From DATDFB01 sp036522835 (lineage in GTDB: Bacteria; Acidobacteriota; Thermoanaerobaculia; Gp7-AA8): a stretch of 11,945 bases of DNA. Below are positions 1-6,690 of the stretch, piece after piece. The first letter of the stretch is position 1. Every line of letters begins with the position of its first letter. The notes under the pieces were generated by a model, which had not been told where the DNA came from, did not search any database, and worked only from the letters and a program-made list of their open reading frames with translations. Both the position numbers and the translations under genes were made by a program. Location of the stretch: NCBI GenBank assembly GCA_036522835.1, contig DATDFB010000054.1, positions 1 through 11,945 of the forward strand. The letters run 5' to 3'.

Positions 1-2
1 CC

Positions 3-395
3 GCGACGCAGCGCCCCACGCCTGCGCCACCGCCACCGCCACCCCCGGCGGCGGTGCAGCACGAGGAGCGGACAACGACGCAGTACGTGCCGCCGGCAGG
101 GCTGCAGCGCGGCGGGGCGCTCGGCGGCGCGCAAAACGAAGACGCCAAGAAACACGACGAGGCCCGCCGCTTCGCCCGCCTGCTCGTTTCCGAGATCAAG
201 CTGTACAACGAGTCGAAGGTCGAGCAGGGGCGGAAGAACAAGGACATCTACGAGCGGCTGAAGGAAGACATCGACCGCAGCCGGCAGATGTACGACGAGC
301 GCATCGGCGAGGACGTGCGTAAGTCGTCGAATTACTTCTACGACGAGCTGGTGCGGATCCTCGCCGACGGCGACGCCGGATCGCTCGGGCTGTGA
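3..395 (+). CDS. C-terminal part of an unrecognised protein with Pro-rich linker and charged helical tail (5' truncated)
   Basis: The reading frame is open from the left edge to the TGA at 393-395, so the true start lies outside the window. A GTG at 54 is only an internal candidate. The visible 130 residues begin with a proline-rich stretch (seven consecutive prolines encoded at 27-47), then a Gly/Ala/Gln-rich linker, then about 80 strongly charged residues. These include a conserved-looking helical block with FARLLVSEIKLYNE (about 172-213) and heptad-like Arg/Glu/Lys/Asp/Tyr positions to about 340. I have an impression of similar C-terminal helical modules after low-complexity linkers in acidobacterial proteins with different N-termini, but I cannot name the family. 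No signal peptide or catalytic motif is visible in this part. It ends one base before a structured repeat. Function unknown; that it is coding is well supported by the amphipathic, charged composition. Confidence 0.75.
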   Translation, partial: ATQRPTPAPPPPPPPAAVQHEERTTTQYVPPAGLQRGGALGGAQNEDAKKHDEARRFARLLVSEIKLYNESKVEQGRKNKDIYERLKEDIDRSRQMYDERIGEDVRKSSNYFYDELVRILADGDAGSLGL

Positions 396-396
396 T

Positions 397-457
397 GTGG
401 AGTGCGGCGGCCATGCCGCCGCTGTCCGAGCGCGGGCATGGCCCGCGCACTCCACAT
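397..457 (+). repeat. Double-hairpin palindromic repeat, copy 1 (REP/BIME-like)
   Basis: The 59-bp core (397-455) has a closing stem GTGGAGT (397-403) paired with ACTCCAC (449-455). It encloses two perfect 8-bp-stem, 3-base-loop hairpins: GCGGCGGC-CAT-GCCGCCGC (404-422) and GCGCGGGC-ATG-GCCCGCGC (430-448), separated by the 7-base spacer TGTCCGA. It starts one base after the upstream stop codon and ends a few bases before the likely transglycosylase start. A second copy in the same orientation lies at 7755-7815. The layout resembles REP/BIME elements (palindromic extragenic repeats in bacteria, often moved by RAYT transposases), but no such transposase is in the window. Confidence 0.9.
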
Positions 458-461
458 CCCC

Positions 462-2672
462 GTGCGTCGTAGCTGCCTCATCGTCGCGGTTGTTCTCGTG
501 CTGGCGGGCTGCCACAAAAAAGAGGCGCCCGAGGTCGCCGTGCGGCCAAAGCCCGAGGCGCCGCCGGACCTCGAGAAGCTGCGCACGGCCTTCACCGCCG
601 GTCTCGATGCGCTCAACGACAAGAAAGGCGCGGATGCCGCCGCGAAGCTCGCCTCCTTCACCTTCGGCAAGCGGGCCGTCGAGGAGTACCGCCTCTGGCT
701 CCTCGGGCAGGCGCTGCAGATGGCAAAGAATGCCCCGCAAGCGCGTGCGACGCTCGCGCAGCTTTGGGTGCGCGATCCGAAAGGCGTCTACCGCGACGAC
801 GCCGGCTTCGCGCTGACGTCGCTCTACGCCGAGGCGGGCGATGATCGGAATGCATTCAACACCGCGGCCGTGCTGGCGTCGGACTCGGCGTCGTCCGACA
901 ACGCCGCGAAGGCGCGCATGACCGCGATGGACGCGGCCATGGCCATGGGCGACGTCTCCGCGGTCCTCTTCGCCGCGCGTAACGTCGCCATCAAGAATCC
1001 GGCGGCGGCGCCGGCGGGCGATGCCGTGGCGGTCGTGCAGTCGCTCACGTCGCTCGCCGCCGACCGTCCGATCAAGCTCACGCCGCGCGAGCGGCTCGAG
1101 CGCGCCGTCAGCTTCCTCCGCGACGGCGACGGGCAGAACTGCCTCGACGAGATCACCTTCATGGAGGAGCTCGGCGTCCCCGCCGACCTGCGGCTGCCTG
1201 TGCAGCTCAACAAAGGTCTGGCCCTGCAGCAACTGCGGCGCTTCGAAGACTCGAACAAACTCCTCGAGCCGCTCACCGGCGGACCGTACCGCGTCTCCAT
1301 TCCGGCGCTCTACTTCGCCGCGAGGAACTACCGCACCTTGGCGGCGTCGATCAATCCGATGGTCAACAAAGTCATCACCGTGCGGCAGAAAGTGAAGGTG
1401 AAGAAGAAGACCGTCACGCGCAAGGTGAAGAAGACCGTGCAGCTCGTCGATCTGGCGAAGAAAGCGAAGAAGGAGTCGTACGACGCGCTCTACGTCCGCC
1501 GTCTCAAGGACCTCCTGCCGCTGCCGCTCGCCGACGACGTGCGCATCCAGGTCCTGACCGCGCTCATGGCCGCGGCGGAGGCGAAGAATCAGGACGACTA
1601 CCTGCGCGAGCTCATCCCGCAGCTGGCCAAGCTCGACGCGTCGCAGGAGGCATCGCTGCAGCATTTCTGGGACAAGGCATGGGCGGCGTACGCACGCGGC
1701 GACTTGAACGGCGCGGTCGAGCAGCTCACGTTCATCCGCGACCACTACCGCAACCCGAACGTGAAGCGCCAGTCGGCCTACTGGATCGCCCGCTCGCTCG
1801 AGCGCCTCGGCAAGAAAGAAGAAGCGGGCGCGATCTATCGCACGCTGGCGTCGGCGCCGTACGACGACGTCTACGCGAAATTCGCCGAGCAGCGCGGCGC
1901 GCCGCACGCCGAGGCGACGAGCAACCCGCTGACCATGAACCGGCCGGACTGGCGCGACATCGCCGAGCAGAACATGCCGCGCGAGCTGCGCCTCGCCTAC
2001 GAGCTCACCGCGCTCGCCGATGCCCGCGACGCGCGCGCCGAAATCCTCGCCAACCGCTCGCGCAAGAACCAGCCCTTCGCCGACGCGCTCATGGCGGAGC
2101 TCTACAACTACAGCGGCGATACGCTGTCGATGATGCGCGCGCTGCGCAGCGCGTTCCCGCAGCTCGCCACGGTCGAGCAGGATTCCGTGCCGCCGTATTT
2201 TCTGAAGATGTACTACCCGATCAAGTACGAAGGTGCCATCCGCAAATACGCGAAGAAGAACGGCCTCGACCCGCACCTGGTCATGGGCCTCATTCACCAG
2301 GAGAGCTTCTACAACCCACGCACGAAGTCGAGCGCGGGCGCGCTCGGCCTGATGCAGCTCATGCCGGCGACGGGGAAGGAGCTCGGCGCGCGCGTCTTCC
2401 GCCGCTTCGACGTTTCGCAGTTGACGAACCCCGAGGTCAACATCGAGCTCGGCACGATGCACTTCCGCTACCTCGTCGATCTCCTCGGCGGCAAGATCGA
2501 GCTGGCCGTCGCCTCGTACAACGCCGGGCAGGGGAACGTGCTGAAGTGGCGGCGCGCCGCACCGGCGAAGCCGATGGACGAGTTCCTTGAGTCGATCCCC
2601 TTCGCGGAGACCCGAAACTATGTGAAGCGCGTGACGATGCTGAGCGCGGCGTACGCCAGGATGACGAACTAA
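462..2672 (+). CDS. Lipoprotein lytic transglycosylase (Slt70-like, SLT catalytic domain)
   Basis: Predicted to cleave the MurNAc-GlcNAc bond of peptidoglycan with formation of 1,6-anhydro-MurNAc, acting from a membrane anchor in the periplasm. With the GTG at 462 the protein has 736 residues: a short signal peptide with lipobox LAGC (Cys17), a long alpha-helical superhelix-type N-terminal region (about 30-590), and a C-terminal SLT domain. The domain shows the catalytic Glu614 in HQESFYNP, then GLMQLMP (629-635), ASYNAG (684-689) and the ETRNYVKRV motif (716-724), the family hallmarks. Residues 307-338 form a Lys-rich insertion. Start choice: GTG 402 and ATG 438 are in frame but lie inside the repeat; 462 gives a compact lipoprotein signal, though no clear Shine-Dalgarno precedes any of the three. 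The function is secure; the exact start is not. Confidence 0.93.
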   Translation: MRRSCLIVAVVLVLAGCHKKEAPEVAVRPKPEAPPDLEKLRTAFTAGLDALNDKKGADAAAKLASFTFGKRAVEEYRLWLLGQALQMAKNAPQARATLAQLWVRDPKGVYRDDAGFALTSLYAEAGDDRNAFNTAAVLASDSASSDNAAKARMTAMDAAMAMGDVSAVLFAARNVAIKNPAAAPAGDAVAVVQSLTSLAADRPIKLTPRERLERAVSFLRDGDGQNCLDEITFMEELGVPADLRLPVQLNKGLALQQLRRFEDSNKLLEPLTGGPYRVSIPALYFAARNYRTLAASINPMVNKVITVRQKVKVKKKTVTRKVKKTVQLVDLAKKAKKESYDALYVRRLKDLLPLPLADDVRIQVLTALMAAAEAKNQDDYLRELIPQLAKLDASQEASLQHFWDKAWAAYARGDLNGAVEQLTFIRDHYRNPNVKRQSAYWIARSLERLGKKEEAGAIYRTLASAPYDDVYAKFAEQRGAPHAEATSNPLTMNRPDWRDIAEQNMPRELRLAYELTALADARDARAEILANRSRKNQPFADALMAELYNYSGDTLSMMRALRSAFPQLATVEQDSVPPYFLKMYYPIKYEGAIRKYAKKNGLDPHLVMGLIHQESFYNPRTKSSAGALGLMQLMPATGKELGARVFRRFDVSQLTNPEVNIELGTMHFRYLVDLLGGKIELAVASYNAGQGNVLKWRRAAPAKPMDEFLESIPFAETRNYVKRVTMLSAAYARMTN

Positions 2673-2744
2673 GCTTTATCTTCACAGTCTTTTCAAAGTT
2701 GTCACTTGCATAATCATGTCGACGGCCATACATTGGCTGGCGCC
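2673..2744 (+). promoter_or_regulatory. AT-richer gap before the cytochrome gene, possible promoter
   Basis: This 72-base gap is clearly richer in A/T than its surroundings. CATAAT at 2709-2714 matches the sigma70-type -10 consensus at five of six positions and lies 30 bases before the ATG at 2745. No convincing -35 sits 16-18 bases upstream; TTCACA at 2681-2686 is too far away. A promoter is plausible because the preceding gene ends here and the function changes, but this is weak evidence. No terminator hairpin with a T-run was seen for the transglycosylase gene. Confidence 0.3.
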
Positions 2745-4070
2745 ATGAGAAATGCAGCGTTGGTTCTCGCCCTCGCCCTCCTTCTCGCCGCCGCTCTCGC
2801 CATTTATGGAGGCAACGTCGTGCCGGACGACGCCGTCGCCGGCCCGCGCGGAAACGCTCCCGGCGCCACGTTCGACCGCGTCATCACCTCGAACAACCAG
2901 AAGCTCCTCGCCGACGGCCGGCAGATCTTCCGCTACGACACGTTCGGCGACGAAGCGTTCTGGAGCGACACGCTCAAGCTCCACGAGGGCGTCGCCAAGG
3001 TCTCGCCGAAGACGGCGCTCGCTGTCGGCTTGAAGGTCGACATGGACGCGCTGCCGCCCGCGGTCGTCGCCGGCGTGAAGAACGGCACGGTCAACCTCGA
3101 CGATCCGGCCACGACCGCGGCGCTGCTGCAGCTCAACGCGGTCGTGGGCGTAACCGGACATTTCTCGCCGGAAGGGAAGCTGACGTCGATCGGCATCCAG
3201 TGCGCGCTCTGCCACTCGACCGTCGACGACGCGTTCGCGCCGGGCATCGGCCATCGCCTCGACGGCTGGCCGAACCGCGACCTCAACGTCGGCGCGATCG
3301 TCAATCTCTCTCCCGATCTCTCCGCCGTCGACCAGCTCCTCGGCGTCGACGACGCCACCACGCGCAAGGTGCTGGCGAGTTGGGGGCCGGGCAAATTCGA
3401 CGCGGAGCTCTTCCTCGACGGCAAGGCCTTCCGCCCCGACGGCAAGTCCGCCGCGACGCTGATTCCGCCGGCGTTCGGACTGGCGGGCGTGAACCTCCAC
3501 ACGTACACCGGCTGGGGCTCGGTCCCCTACTGGAACGCCTTCGTGGCGAACCTGGAGATGCACGGCAAAGGCAACTTCAACGATTCGCGTCTCGCGGATC
3601 CGGTGCAGTTCCCCGTTGCGGCGAAGGCGCACTTCGACCGCGTGCGCAATGAGCCCGACCTGATCACGCCGAAGCTCGGCCCGCTGCACTTCTACCAGCT
3701 CTCCATTCCGGCACCGAAGCCGCCTGCCGGCAGCTTCGACACGGCAGCAGCGGCGCGCGGCGACGCGCTCTTCTCCGGGAAGGCGCAGTGCTCGTCGTGC
3801 CACGCCGAGCCGCTCTTGACCGACGCCGGCTGGAACATGCACAGCGGCTCGGAGATCGGCATCGACGACTTCCAGGCCAACCGCTCGCCCGACAAGAAGT
3901 ACCGCACGACGCCGCTGCACGGCCTCTTCGCGCACGCGAAGGGCGGCTTCTACCACGACGGCCGCTTCGCCACGCTCGCCGACGTCGTCGATCACTACAA
4001 CGCGACGTTCTCGCTCGGGCTCAGCGCCGCGGAGAAGAACGACCTCGTCGAGTACCTGAAGTCGTTGTGA
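2745..4070 (+). CDS. Di-haem c-type cytochrome, CcP/MauG-like, exported
   Basis: The 441-residue product starts with an uncleaved anchor or signal peptide (Leu/Ala-rich core at about 4-20) and carries two haem c attachment motifs, CALCH (153-157) and CSSCH (349-353), so it should be exported and matured by cytochrome c biogenesis. The C-terminal part (about 335-441) resembles di-haem cytochrome c peroxidase/MauG proteins, with a segment ending in GGFYHDGRFATLADVVDHYN followed by a helical end. Met365 after the second motif is a candidate axial ligand. The ATG at 2745 was chosen because it directly precedes the hydrophobic segment; the longer frame from TTG 2706 adds 13 residues without purpose. 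Substrate and electron partner are unknown. The next gene follows after 10 bases, so they are probably co-transcribed. It could be a peroxidase, another di-haem oxidase or only an electron carrier. Confidence 0.85.
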   Translation: MRNAALVLALALLLAAALAIYGGNVVPDDAVAGPRGNAPGATFDRVITSNNQKLLADGRQIFRYDTFGDEAFWSDTLKLHEGVAKVSPKTALAVGLKVDMDALPPAVVAGVKNGTVNLDDPATTAALLQLNAVVGVTGHFSPEGKLTSIGIQCALCHSTVDDAFAPGIGHRLDGWPNRDLNVGAIVNLSPDLSAVDQLLGVDDATTRKVLASWGPGKFDAELFLDGKAFRPDGKSAATLIPPAFGLAGVNLHTYTGWGSVPYWNAFVANLEMHGKGNFNDSRLADPVQFPVAAKAHFDRVRNEPDLITPKLGPLHFYQLSIPAPKPPAGSFDTAAAARGDALFSGKAQCSSCHAEPLLTDAGWNMHSGSEIGIDDFQANRSPDKKYRTTPLHGLFAHAKGGFYHDGRFATLADVVDHYNATFSLGLSAAEKNDLVEYLKSL

Positions 4071-4074
4071 GGAG
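4071..4074 (+). promoter_or_regulatory. Shine-Dalgarno of the secreted beta-rich protein gene
   Basis: GGAG starts directly after the cytochrome stop codon and lies 6 bases before the ATG at 4081. This fixes the start of that gene and supports co-translation with the cytochrome gene. Confidence 0.75.
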
Positions 4075-4080
4075 ACGGCC

Positions 4081-4887
4081 ATGAACGCGATCCTCTTCTC
4101 GCTGGTCCTCTCCACGCTCGCGCATCCGGTGCACCGGCAGGTGGCCGGCAACGCGGCGGGCGGCTTCTCCGTCGACTTGCCGATCGTCGGGCGCGTGCAC
4201 GGCGCGACTGCGTTCTTCACGGCGCTCGACGTCACGAACAACTCGACGCAATCGACCGACGTCGAGTTCGAGTACGTCCCCGCCGACGGCTCCGCGCCGC
4301 GCAGCGGCCTGCTCGGCACGCTCGCGCCGCTCGACAACCTCCACCTCGACGACTTCCTGAAAACGCTCGCCGACGCCGGGCTCCTCCCGCCCGGCAACGG
4401 CGACAGCTTCGGCACGCTGCTCTTGACGTTCACGAACCCGTCGTTCACGAAGGGGACGGAGGCGACGGCCGTGGCGCGCGTCTACAGCTTCGCGCCGGAC
4501 GGGAAGGCCACGTACGGCATCGCCTATCGCGCGCCGGCGCTGACGACGAACGGCGCGCACGCGCTGACGTCGATCGTGCGGGCGGGCGGCGGGATCGTGT
4601 CGAACGTCGGCATCGAAAACGTCGGCATCGACGACGCCGGCGCTCCCGACGCCGCGCCCGTCACCGTCCGCCTCACGTTCGTCGACCCGCTCACCGGCGC
4701 CATCAGCGGCGCGCAGCCGTCGTTCACGCTCGCGCCGGGGCAGGTCGTGCAGATCAACGACGCGGCGAAGCAGAACGCGATTCTCTTCGTCGACGAGATC
4801 GCCGGCACCGCGCAAATCCGCGGCTACGTCGTGATGAAGGACACGACGACGAACGACGGCTCGTTCGTGTTCATGCAGCGGCAGTGA
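4081..4887 (+). CDS. Secreted beta-rich protein of unknown function
   Basis: The 268-residue product has a short N-terminal hydrophobic stretch (MNAILFSLVLSTLAHP) that looks like a signal peptide. The rest is rich in Thr, Val, Asn, Gly and Asp with alternating hydrophobic residues, as in extracellular beta-sandwich proteins. Segments such as FFTALDVTNNSTQSTDVEFEY (about 39-59) and APVTVRLTFVDPLTGA (about 191-206) look like two related beta-sheet units, each pairing a 'variance of the field' strand with a following strand and turn. Similar proteins are, from memory, common in Acidobacteriota and mostly annotated hypothetical. No catalytic motif is visible. It has a good Shine-Dalgarno and sits 10 bases after the cytochrome gene, so it may be expressed with it, but nothing shows a functional link. 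It ends at a convergent junction filled by a palindrome. Confidence 0.8.
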   Translation: MNAILFSLVLSTLAHPVHRQVAGNAAGGFSVDLPIVGRVHGATAFFTALDVTNNSTQSTDVEFEYVPADGSAPRSGLLGTLAPLDNLHLDDFLKTLADAGLLPPGNGDSFGTLLLTFTNPSFTKGTEATAVARVYSFAPDGKATYGIAYRAPALTTNGAHALTSIVRAGGGIVSNVGIENVGIDDAGAPDAAPVTVRLTFVDPLTGAISGAQPSFTLAPGQVVQINDAAKQNAILFVDEIAGTAQIRGYVVMKDTTTNDGSFVFMQRQ

Positions 4888-4891
4888 CGGT

Positions 4892-4959
4892 GTGTCATGC
4901 TGAGCGAAGCCGAAGCATCCCCCGCCGGCGGGGGTTCCTCGCTCCGCTCGGAATGACAC
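4892..4959. repeat. 68-bp imperfect palindrome between convergent genes
   Basis: The outer arms GTGTCAT (4892-4898) and ATGACAC (4953-4959) are exact inverted repeats. Pairing continues inward with mismatches (GAGCG at 4902-4906 against CGCTC at 4945-4949) and ends in a perfect 16-bp palindrome, CCCCCGCCGGCGGGGG (4919-4934). The element fills the gap between the stop of the secreted beta-rich gene (4887) and the stop of the minus-strand VWFA gene (4960-4962). From memory this GTGTCAT...ATGACAC type occurs in many copies in environmental high-GC genomes. It could act as a bidirectional hairpin terminator, but there is no T-run on either side, so a terminator role is only a suggestion. Confidence 0.85.
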
Positions 4960-6675
4960 CTACGGGATATATCCCCGCATCGTCCGCGCCGTCAGTCCCG
5001 GCCTATCGACCTTGACCTCCACCGTGCGGTAGCCCTTCGCCGGCTCGGTGCGGTATCCGATCACGTACTGCGCGCGCAGCTCCTTCTCGAGCTGCGCGTA
5101 CGTTTCGCCGAGCGCTTTCTCGTTGCGGATGAACCAGACGTTGCCGCCGGTCTCCGCGGCCAGGGAACGCATCGAGCCGCCGCCGAAGCCGGGGAGACCG
5201 CTCATGCCGACGCCGATGAAGTAGAGCGGCACGCGTGCCGCCCGCGCGTACGTGACGAGCTCGTCGTACGTCACACGCGTGCTGATGTCGCCGCCGTCGG
5301 TCACCACGATCATCGCCTTCCGCCCCGGCAGGCCGCGGAATCGATACAGCCCGGTGGCGACGGCGTCGTAGAGCGAGGTATAGCCTTTCGGTTTCGGGAT
5401 CGAATCGACTTGCGCCTCCAGCGCCGCCGGCTCGCTGACGAACGGCGCGACCTTCTGCGGATCGAGCGCGAAGCCGCCGACGAAGGCGCGGTCGCCGACG
5501 CGCACGACGCGCTTGAGGAACTCCGTCGACGCCTTCTTCACCGTCGCCATCCGCTTCTCCATGCCGACGGAGTGATCGATGAGCAGGCCGATGGCGATCG
5601 GCAGCTTCTCCGCGTCTTGGAACGCCGTGATCGTCTGCGGCGCGGCGTTGTCGGCGACGGTGAAGTCGCTCCGCCCGAGGTCCCCGACCGGCGCGCCCGC
5701 CGCGTCGACGACGCTCACCTGCAGCTCGACGGCGCCGGCGTCCTCCGCCGCCGCGGCGATGGCGCTGCCGGCAACGGAGGCGCGCAGCGTATCCGTGCCG
5801 TTCAGCGCGCCGGGCGGAAGGTCGATCGCGTACGGCGGATGCGCCCACTCGAAGATCTTCTTCTCGCCGGCGAACAGCGCCACGCTCTTCGTCTCGCCGC
5901 CGCCCGCGTTCTGCACGCTCACCTTGATGTGATTGATGCCGTCCGGCGTGACCGTGCGGATGATCGTCGTCGTCTGCGGCGTCTCGCGCTCGTCGACGAC
6001 GAAGGCGTCGGCGTCGACGTAGCGCCCTCCCTCGTCGTAGCCGACGGCGCGCACTTCCACGCGTTTCGGCAGCGATCCGAGGTCGAGCTCCGTCCGGTAG
6101 GGAGGCTCGTTCTTGGTGAAAATCTTTTTGCCCTCGACCCAGTACTCGACGCGCTTGACAGGCGGCTGCACGTCGACGTCGACGATGAAGAGGTTGACGG
6201 CGACGTCGCGGCGCGGCGCGACGATCTTCACCGCCCCCGCCCCCTCCGGCACCATGGCCTCCGCGGGCGCCGCCTCGGCGACGTACGTCTTGTTCGTTTT
6301 CGCGATCACAGCCTTCTGCGCCGCCTTCGCCACGATCACCGGCGCCGACTCCTCGAGCGGCACCATGACCCGCGCCTCGATCTCCGCGTCGCCCGGCGGC
6401 AGCGTCTGGATCGCCGCGAGCGACTCGCGCTGCGACTCCTGCAGCGGGAAGCGGAAGCGCTTGACCACTGCCCCTCCCTCGGTGACCGAGCCGGCGATCA
6501 CCAGCGGCACTCCCGGCGGCACGTCGGGGCCGATGGCAAAGCGGAACGTCGTCCGCACCACCACGCCGTCGGGCGCGTCGCCGAGCGGCTCGACGTCAAT
6601 CGTCATCTTCCCCGGTTCGGCGGCCAAGAGCGGCGCGGCAACGAGAAAAAGAGCGGCCAGGAGTCGTTTCATCAT
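4960..6675 (-). CDS. Secreted VWFA-related protein with two Ig-like units
   Basis: The 571-residue protein begins with a clear Sec signal peptide (MMKRLLAALFLVAAPLLAAE). After an N-terminal region come two related beta-rich units (about 150-229 and 248-310). Each contains a KKIF...PPY segment followed by a DL-containing strand. A short 'VVDAAGAPVGDL-SDFTVADN' segment (about 322-343), typical of VWFA-related acidobacterial proteins, follows, then a von Willebrand A domain (about 358-540). The metal site reads Asp367-His-Ser369-Val-Gly371, with Thr433 in GYTSLYDA and Asp460 in VVTDGG. The third position of the usual DxSxS motif is therefore Gly. These proteins are thought to bind partners outside the cell; the ligand is unknown. 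Start: ATG 6675 has GAAGG 10 bases upstream; ATG 6672 is an equal alternative. A longer frame to 6912 overlaps mobB and was rejected. It is the only minus-strand gene here and is divergent from mobB. Confidence 0.88.
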   Translation of the reverse strand: MMKRLLAALFLVAAPLLAAEPGKMTIDVEPLGDAPDGVVVRTTFRFAIGPDVPPGVPLVIAGSVTEGGAVVKRFRFPLQESQRESLAAIQTLPPGDAEIEARVMVPLEESAPVIVAKAAQKAVIAKTNKTYVAEAAPAEAMVPEGAGAVKIVAPRRDVAVNLFIVDVDVQPPVKRVEYWVEGKKIFTKNEPPYRTELDLGSLPKRVEVRAVGYDEGGRYVDADAFVVDERETPQTTTIIRTVTPDGINHIKVSVQNAGGGETKSVALFAGEKKIFEWAHPPYAIDLPPGALNGTDTLRASVAGSAIAAAAEDAGAVELQVSVVDAAGAPVGDLGRSDFTVADNAAPQTITAFQDAEKLPIAIGLLIDHSVGMEKRMATVKKASTEFLKRVVRVGDRAFVGGFALDPQKVAPFVSEPAALEAQVDSIPKPKGYTSLYDAVATGLYRFRGLPGRKAMIVVTDGGDISTRVTYDELVTYARAARVPLYFIGVGMSGLPGFGGGSMRSLAAETGGNVWFIRNEKALGETYAQLEKELRAQYVIGYRTEPAKGYRTVEVKVDRPGLTARTMRGYIP

Positions 6676-6690
6676 TCGTAAGATACCTTC
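6676..6690. promoter_or_regulatory. 15-base divergent gap between VWFA and mobB start codons
   Basis: Only TCGTAAGATACCTTC lies between the two start codons. On the minus strand it holds the Shine-Dalgarno-like GAAGG (6690-6686) for the VWFA gene. On the plus strand TAAGAT (6679-6684) is a weak -10-like hexamer, which would imply a leaderless mobB transcript. Promoters for at least one gene must lie inside the opposite coding sequence. The assignment of the gap is certain; the -10 reading is speculative. Confidence 0.35.

Noticed and set aside
27..53. CCG/CCA triplet run as a microsatellite
   Set aside because: It is short and in frame, coding for a proline-rich linker; nothing indicates instability.
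404..448. tRNA-like or riboswitch fold in the double-hairpin element
   Set aside because: The fold is a simple three-way junction without tRNA landmarks (no T-loop, no CCA) or conserved unpaired ligand-binding bases.
397..816. 139-codon plus-strand frame starting in repeat copy 1
   Set aside because: It reads the repeat peptide ECGGHAAAV and then an Arg/Ser-rich shadow of the transglycosylase frame.
2682..4448. 588-codon open frame on the minus strand opposite the cytochrome and secreted protein genes
   Set aside because: Shadow frame in high-GC DNA: its product is Arg/Val/Glu-rich with no family motifs, while the plus strand encodes a protein with two CxxCH motifs and a signal peptide.
5410..6681. 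423-codon plus-strand frame opposite the VWFA gene
   Set aside because: Extremely Arg/His-rich product without recognisable domain; the minus-strand gene has a signal peptide and a VWFA domain.
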